64,000 nucleotides of DNA from NCBI GenBank assembly GCA_900315505.1, contig OMZG01000002.1, positions 109,430 through 173,429 of the forward strand, in the 5' to 3' direction. Both the position numbers and the translations under genes were made by a program. Positions 59,754-64,000 of this stretch are shown one piece after another. Origin of the DNA: an uncultured Lachnospiraceae bacterium (GTDB lineage: Bacteria; Bacillota; Clostridia; Lachnospirales; Lachnospiraceae). Position 1 is the stretch's first letter. Every line of letters starts with the position of its first letter. Under the pieces are notes generated by a model. It was given only the letters and a program-made list of their open reading frames with translations, did no database searches and was not told where the DNA came from.

Positions 59754-61209
59754 CTAAAATAGAATCAATAAAGTCCATATCCAGATTCTCTTCCATCATA
59801 TCTGCGAGCCGGTCCAGCTCTGCCAGAGTCTCTTCCTTCTGGTTCCGTGTAAAATGAGTCGCAACGGTGACGCCTTTCTGATCCGCCAGATGGTGAATGA
59901 GCGTATCTGTGACAACTGCTGTATCGAAAAATCCATGCATGTATGTACCGGCAACCATTTTTTCCTTATTTATAAATCCAGTCAGTGAGCCATCTGACAG
60001 TCTGATAAGTGATGTGTGACCTTGTGAAAAAATGCTCTTACCCGCATGAATCTCATAACCACTGACAGGCATATCATTAAAAAGAGTTCCATGAACCTGT
60101 TCAGTTGTCTTTTCCCGTTCAAGCTCCGTCGTCATAGGAATAAAGCCAAATCCCGCTTCAGAGCCGCCCTCTTCTACATTATACGGGTCAGACACAGAGT
60201 CTCCGAGCATCTGATAGCCGCCGCAGATCCCGATCACAGGGATCTGTGCTTCAATATTTTTAATAATATTATACAGGCCAGATTCCTTTAACCAGCGCAG
60301 ATCACCAAGAGTATTCTTCGTGCCTGGGACGATCACCATATCAGGATCACCGAACTCCTCCGGCGATTTCACATACCGGACCGATACCTCCGGATACCTC
60401 TCTAACGGCAGGAAATCAGTATAATTTGAAATCCGTGGCAGCCGGATGACTGCGATATCTATATCACGGACCTGAGTATTCGCAAGCCTCTCCGAAAGTG
60501 AATCTTCCTCTGGCAGATCAAGTCTCAGATACGGCAGAACTCCAGCCACATACTTACCGGTATTCTCTTTTATGATCTGAATCCCGTCATCAAAAAGAGC
60601 CGGATCCCCGCGGAATTTATTTACTATCAGTGCTTTTATGAGCTGCTGCTCTTCTGGCTGCAGGAGCTTCACACTTCCATACATCTGTGCAAAAATGCCA
60701 CCTCTGTCGATATCACCGACCAGAATAACCGGCGCATCAAGTACCTCAGCAAGGCCCATATTTACTATATCATCCTTGCGCAGATTAAGCTCAGCGCATG
60801 ATCCAGCACCTTCAATAAATATGATGTCATTCTCTGCTTCCAGCTTTTCATAATCAGCTTTTATAACAGGCATGAGGTCCTTTTTTCTCTTATAATATTC
60901 AGATGCCGGCAGCGTCTCATGAGCCTCGCCGTCGATGATGACCTGCGAAGCTGTGTCTTTTGTTGGTTTTAGAAGGATCGGGTTCATCTCGACTGCAGGC
61001 TCTTTTTTACATGCAAGGGCCTGAAGCGCAGTCGCTGTCCCTATTTCTCCACCATCAGGAGTCACGTATGAATTCAGGGCCATATTCTGCGACTTGAATG
61101 GAGCCACGGAGTAGCCTCTTCGTGTATAGATCCGGCAGAACCCCGCCGTGATCAGGCTTTTACCGACGCCGGACATAGTACCGACGATCATCAGATTACG
61201 TTTTTTCAT
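59749..61209 (-). CDS. cobQ: Cobyric acid synthase
   Basis: 486 residues. N-terminal ATPase with GTMSGVGKSLITAGFCRIY and PFKSQNMALNSYVTPDG, then EMNPILLKPT and VGDIDRGGIFAQMYG, and a C-terminal glutamine amidotransferase with GICGGYQMLG. It amidates the b, d, e and g side chains of the corrin ring. ATG 61209 matches the family N-terminus; no start near it has a ribosome site, and a good promoter ends only seven bases before it. It is transcribed apart from the main corrin operon. Confidence 0.96.
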   Translation of the reverse strand: MKKRNLMIVGTMSGVGKSLITAGFCRIYTRRGYSVAPFKSQNMALNSYVTPDGGEIGTATALQALACKKEPAVEMNPILLKPTKDTASQVIIDGEAHETLPASEYYKRKKDLMPVIKADYEKLEAENDIIFIEGAGSCAELNLRKDDIVNMGLAEVLDAPVILVGDIDRGGIFAQMYGSVKLLQPEEQQLIKALIVNKFRGDPALFDDGIQIIKENTGKYVAGVLPYLRLDLPEEDSLSERLANTQVRDIDIAVIRLPRISNYTDFLPLERYPEVSVRYVKSPEEFGDPDMVIVPGTKNTLGDLRWLKESGLYNIIKNIEAQIPVIGICGGYQMLGDSVSDPYNVEEGGSEAGFGFIPMTTELEREKTTEQVHGTLFNDMPVSGYEIHAGKSIFSQGHTSLIRLSDGSLTGFINKEKMVAGTYMHGFFDTAVVTDTLIHHLADQKGVTVATHFTRNQKEETLAELDRLADMMEENLDMDFIDSILG

Positions 61210-61216
61210 AATTGTC

Positions 61217-61245
61217 ATCATACTACATAATGAAAATAACCTCAA
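61217..61245 (-). promoter_or_regulatory. Promoter of cobQ
   Basis: On the minus strand TTGAGG, 17 bases, TATGAT (61217-61222), then GACAATT and the ATG. The start falls at or beside the ATG. It overlaps the opposing promoter at 61230-61258. Confidence 0.55.
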
Positions 61246-61258
61246 TGTATGTTATACT
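61230..61258 (+). promoter_or_regulatory. Promoter of the NEAT-like/binding protein/permease operon
   Basis: ATGAAA, 17 bases, TATACT with a TGT extended -10. Start near 61265, leader about 17 bases with AAAGGAGA before the ATG at 61282. It overlaps the cobQ promoter. Confidence 0.6.
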
Positions 61259-61281
61259 TTTAGCCTTGAAAGGAGATTTAT

Positions 61282-61725
61282 ATGAGCACATTAAAAGACG
61301 GTGACTACAATATCCCGGTGAAGCTGGAGGGCGGTTCCGGGCGCGCTGGTATCGCATCTCCGGCATCTGTTCATGTTGAGAAAAATAAGACTACCGCAGA
61401 GATCACCTGGTCATCGGAGCACTACGACTATATGAAGGTCGATGGGAAGAAATACCTGAAGACAAACAAGAGCGGCAATTCTACCTTTGAGATACCGGTG
61501 AAGGATATTTCAAAGCCTCTCGATGTGATCGGAGATACGACTGCCATGGGCAGGCCGTATGAGATCGGGTACACGATCACCTTTGATACAGCAAAGGCTG
61601 AGAGATCAGGCGGCCCTTCTGCTTCTACAGTCGCAGTTCCTGTAATAATCACCTGCGCAGCTGCTGCAGTGATCGCCTGCATGACCATCAGAAGAAAGAC
61701 AAAGAAGGCGAAGTCCAATGAATAA
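61282..61725 (+). CDS. NEAT-like domain protein with C-terminal membrane helix
   Basis: 147 residues: LKDGDYNIPVKLEGGSG opens what looks like a NEAT fold, with SSEHYDYMKVDGKKYLK, FEIPVKDISKPLDVIG and YEIGYTITFD in the places of its strands, then one helix near 117-135 and a basic tail (RRKTKKAKSNE). NEAT domains bind heme; here a corrinoid or metal chelate is possible. No signal peptide is present and an in-frame stop lies just upstream at 61267, so topology is a puzzle. A strong AAAGGAGA site precedes the ATG. It overlaps the binding-protein gene by eight bases. Confidence 0.65.
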   Translation: MSTLKDGDYNIPVKLEGGSGRAGIASPASVHVEKNKTTAEITWSSEHYDYMKVDGKKYLKTNKSGNSTFEIPVKDISKPLDVIGDTTAMGRPYEIGYTITFDTAKAERSGGPSASTVAVPVIITCAAAAVIACMTIRRKTKKAKSNE

Positions 61726-62935
61726 AAGGCTTATCGCTCTTCTCACTGCTGCCGTACTGCTCCTCTCAGGATGCTCCATCCTGCCTACATCAGGCACGAA
61801 GCAGTTCGTCTACAATGATACCGGGACTGCAGGGAAGAGCAGCATAAATGAAAAAAAGCTTCTGAAAAAGCTTGAATCCAGTGGCTTCATACCTGGCGAG
61901 ACGCAGCAGAATACAGTTGCCACGCAGTTCTCCATCACCCCTTACAGCAAGTATGGCAGAACCCTGTACCTGCTTGTGATAAATGGAAATGAGAACTATC
62001 TGATCTATCCTGATGGCTTCTCGACAGAAGAGATCACCAAAGATTTCGGAGATGACCTGACACTTATTGAGCAGGGAACTAAAAATATCTATCTCGCTGC
62101 CACAGCCTGTGGAGCCGATTTCCGTGCGATAAATGCAATTGGAAATATCGCATTCTCAAGTATCAACGCCAAAGACTGGTATGTACAGGAGCTTCGTGAC
62201 TCTATGAACCGCGGTTCAATAAAATTCGCAGGGAAATATTCTGCTCCAGACTATGAGCTGCTGACCGACAGCAAGGCATCACTAGCCATAGAATCGACCA
62301 TGATCCTTCATACTCCCGCAGTCAGGGAGAAGCTCATAAAGCTTGGAATCCCGGTTCTCACAGACTATTCCAGCTATGAGTCTTCAGCGGAAGCCCGCAT
62401 GGAGTGGGTCAAGGTGTACGGCCTCATCACAGGCAAATGGAACCAGGCTGTCAGATTTTTCAATGAAAAATATGATACCATCCGCAAGGTTGATGATATG
62501 GAAAAGACAGGTAAGAGCGTCGTATACTTTTCTCTCGATGCAGAAAATAATGCAGTAGTAAGGACCAGCACTGATTACATCCCTGGAATGATCCGTTCTG
62601 CAGGCGGAGAATACGCCTTTTCAGGCCTCACCAGTAAGAATAAAGACAGCCACTCTCCTACAGTCAGTATCACCTTCGAAGAGTTCTACAAGACAGCAAA
62701 TGATGCTGACGTACTGCTTGTAAATACGACCATTGAAGGAGAAATGAAAAGCATTGCCGATCTTGAATCAAAGAATAAGCTGTTTTCTGATTTCAAGGCT
62801 GTCCAGAATGGCGATGTCTACGAGACAAGTGCCGATATCTACCAGTCTGTCGATAAGAGCGATGAGATAATCACTGATATGCATCGTATCTTCACAGGTA
62901 AGGAACCAGAAAAATATTTCACGAGGCTCAGCTGA
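61718..62935 (+). CDS. Iron/corrinoid-type ABC transporter, substrate-binding lipoprotein
   Basis: A 405-residue lipoprotein with signal peptide LIALLTAAVLLLSGCSIL (lipobox LSGC) and a class III (FhuD/BtuF-like) binding fold. The first lobe holds NIYLAATACGADFRAINAIG, and the second begins after PVLTDYSSYESSAEARMEWVK; VVYFSLDAENNAVV and YIPGMIRSAGGEYAFSG follow. Ligands of this class are siderophores, heme or cobalamin. Beside corrin synthesis genes a corrinoid is plausible. The start overlaps the NEAT-like gene, and its stop overlaps the permease start (TGATG). Confidence 0.9.
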   Translation: MNKRLIALLTAAVLLLSGCSILPTSGTKQFVYNDTGTAGKSSINEKKLLKKLESSGFIPGETQQNTVATQFSITPYSKYGRTLYLLVINGNENYLIYPDGFSTEEITKDFGDDLTLIEQGTKNIYLAATACGADFRAINAIGNIAFSSINAKDWYVQELRDSMNRGSIKFAGKYSAPDYELLTDSKASLAIESTMILHTPAVREKLIKLGIPVLTDYSSYESSAEARMEWVKVYGLITGKWNQAVRFFNEKYDTIRKVDDMEKTGKSVVYFSLDAENNAVVRTSTDYIPGMIRSAGGEYAFSGLTSKNKDSHSPTVSITFEEFYKTANDADVLLVNTTIEGEMKSIADLESKNKLFSDFKAVQNGDVYETSADIYQSVDKSDEIITDMHRIFTGKEPEKYFTRLS

Positions 62936-63924
62936 TGACCCAGAAAAAAGATTTCTCCCGATTCGTGTCTGCCATGATCCTGATGGCTGTACTTCTCATT
63001 GCATTTTTCATTCTGACCCTGATGACAGGTTCTGTAAATGTACCGTTCTCAGAAATATTCAGTTCCAGAAATCAGATAGTGCATGAAATCAGACTTCCAA
63101 GAGCGCTCCTTTCAATGATCATAGGTGGAGCTCTTTCTGTATCGGGATTCCTGCTCCAGACATATTTCAGGAATCCGATTGCAGGCCCTTTTGTGCTAGG
63201 CATCTCATCTGGAGCCAAGATGGCTGTTGCCATCCTGCTGTTCATTTCGGTCACTTTTTTTCATGGAATCTCAAACTTCATGATGATTGTTGCTGCGTTC
63301 CTTGGCTCGATGCTTGTGATATTTTTCCTCGTGATCATATCACGCCACATCGAAGGTATGGCAGCACTCCTTATCGCAGGCATCATGACTGGCTACATCT
63401 GTAATGCAGTGTGTGATGTGCTAGTCACTTTTTTCTCAGACAATGATATAGTAAATCTGCACAACTGGTCGAAGGGAAGCTTCTCCGGCGCTGACATGTC
63501 AAGCGTTGAGATCTCCTTCGTGATCGTGATCATCTGCTGCGTGATCGTACTCTGCCTGTCGAAGCCGATTGAGGCCATCATGCTCTCCGAATCATATGCA
63601 TTTACAATGGGAGTTAATGTAAAAAAGCTTCGTCTCTTTATCATTATCATCAGCGGTATTCTCTCAGCCACAGCTGCAGCCTTTGCAGGACCTGTGTCAT
63701 TTGTCGGCGTTGCGGTTCCTTTTCTCTCATCGAAATTACTAAAAAATACAAAGCCTCTCTATGTGATCCCGGTCTGCTTCCTCCTGGGAGCTATGATGTG
63801 CCTTGTCTGCGACCTTCTGGCCCGTACCCTCTTCGCTCCGACAGAACTTAATATCAGCACAGTTACCGCAATCATTGGGGCACCGGTAGTCATTTTCATG
63901 ATAATCACCAATAAACATAATTGA
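62935..63924 (+). CDS. FecCD family iron/corrinoid ABC transporter permease
   Basis: A 329-residue membrane permease with about ten helices. Family signatures: VHEIRLPRALLSMIIGGALS, GFLLQTYFRNPIAGPFVLGIS, ALLIAGIMTGYI and PVSFVGVAVPFLS. It exchanges substrate with the lipoprotein encoded just upstream. The cognate ATPase gene is not next to it; the one at 58999 is the likely partner. Confidence 0.94.
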   Translation: MTQKKDFSRFVSAMILMAVLLIAFFILTLMTGSVNVPFSEIFSSRNQIVHEIRLPRALLSMIIGGALSVSGFLLQTYFRNPIAGPFVLGISSGAKMAVAILLFISVTFFHGISNFMMIVAAFLGSMLVIFFLVIISRHIEGMAALLIAGIMTGYICNAVCDVLVTFFSDNDIVNLHNWSKGSFSGADMSSVEISFVIVIICCVIVLCLSKPIEAIMLSESYAFTMGVNVKKLRLFIIIISGILSATAAAFAGPVSFVGVAVPFLSSKLLKNTKPLYVIPVCFLLGAMMCLVCDLLARTLFAPTELNISTVTAIIGAPVVIFMIITNKHN

Positions 63925-63937
63925 GCGGTGCTAATTC

Positions 63938-63976
63938 GCAGACGCTATCGCGTCTGCTTCATTCGCGCTATCGCGC
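63938..63976. repeat. Two adjoining hairpins after the permease gene
   Basis: GCAGACGC-TATC-GCGTCTGC (63938-63957) and GCGC-TATC-GCGC (63965-63976) share the core CGCTATCGCG. They may be a repeat family or a weak terminator; no T-run follows. The window ends soon after, so the full element cannot be seen. Confidence 0.6.
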
Positions 63977-64000
63977 TATTGAAATAAGAAGTCGGTCGCC

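Noticed and set aside
1..64000. Insertion sequences, prophage, toxin-antitoxin or restriction genes
   Set aside because: No transposase, integrase, phage or defence gene is recognisable; the only mobile-looking items are the palindromic repeats.

Overview
The window reads as part of a chromosome of an anaerobic Gram-positive Clostridia, most likely Lachnospiraceae. Supporting signs are DapL-type lysine synthesis, QueH-type queuosine synthesis, an anaerobic-type (cbi) corrin pathway, secreted families typical of that group (DUF4358, DHHW/MBOAT, a DUF5057-like giant), no outer-membrane proteins, strong AGGAGG ribosome sites on most genes and tRNAs without encoded CCA. The assignment is inferred from gene content, not from a marker gene.

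Layout. 1-1300: end of a MATE exporter, then azlCD. 1370-1557: tRNA-Leu(AAG) with promoter and terminator. 1575-5638: a HEAT-methyltransferase protein and a GAF-PAS-GGDEF-EAL c-di-GMP protein (GGDEF site degenerate, EAL site intact). 5639-5963: a 325-base gap with two promoters and a possible C-rich small RNA. 5964-12103: flavin reductase, PAS protein, hisS-aspS, phosphoesterase and alpha/beta hydrolase. 12143-15060: hisA (eukaryotic type)-dapF-dapL. 15117-19644: MMPL exporter plus an Lxx-G-repeat surface protein. 19780-22045: amino-acid ABC importer. 22159-24517: tRNA-Thr(CGT), queH, argH.

24730-40138 is a type IV pilus-like operon read right to left: pilC, prepilin peptidase, a PilM-PilN fusion, PilO-like, then PilV-, PilX-, FimT/GspH- and PilW-like subunits, and last an 1804-residue secreted protein. 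This order resembles the minor-pilin/PilY1 operons of Gram-negative bacteria, with the giant in the PilY1 place; no ATPase or major pilin is present here. 40262-48810 holds a beta-helix transferase-like protein, an O-acetylation module (MBOAT, DHHW, DUF4358), two transglutaminase-like surface proteins and a chemotaxis receptor.

48857-61209 is a corrin (B12) operon: hydrolase, phosphatase, cbiB, cobD, cbiC, cbiD, cobM, cbiG, a cbiJ-cbiE fusion, cbiA and a Cys-rich protein, with cobQ nearby. An iron/corrinoid-type ABC importer is split around cobQ: the ATPase on one side; a NEAT-like protein, binding protein and permease on the other.

Main points for follow-up: the pilus operon with its giant putative tip protein; three identical 31-base palindromes that provide the stop codons of adjoining genes, one flanked by a 26-base duplication; and three genes (hisA, cobQ, ABC ATPase) whose promoters imply leaderless or nearly leaderless mRNAs.
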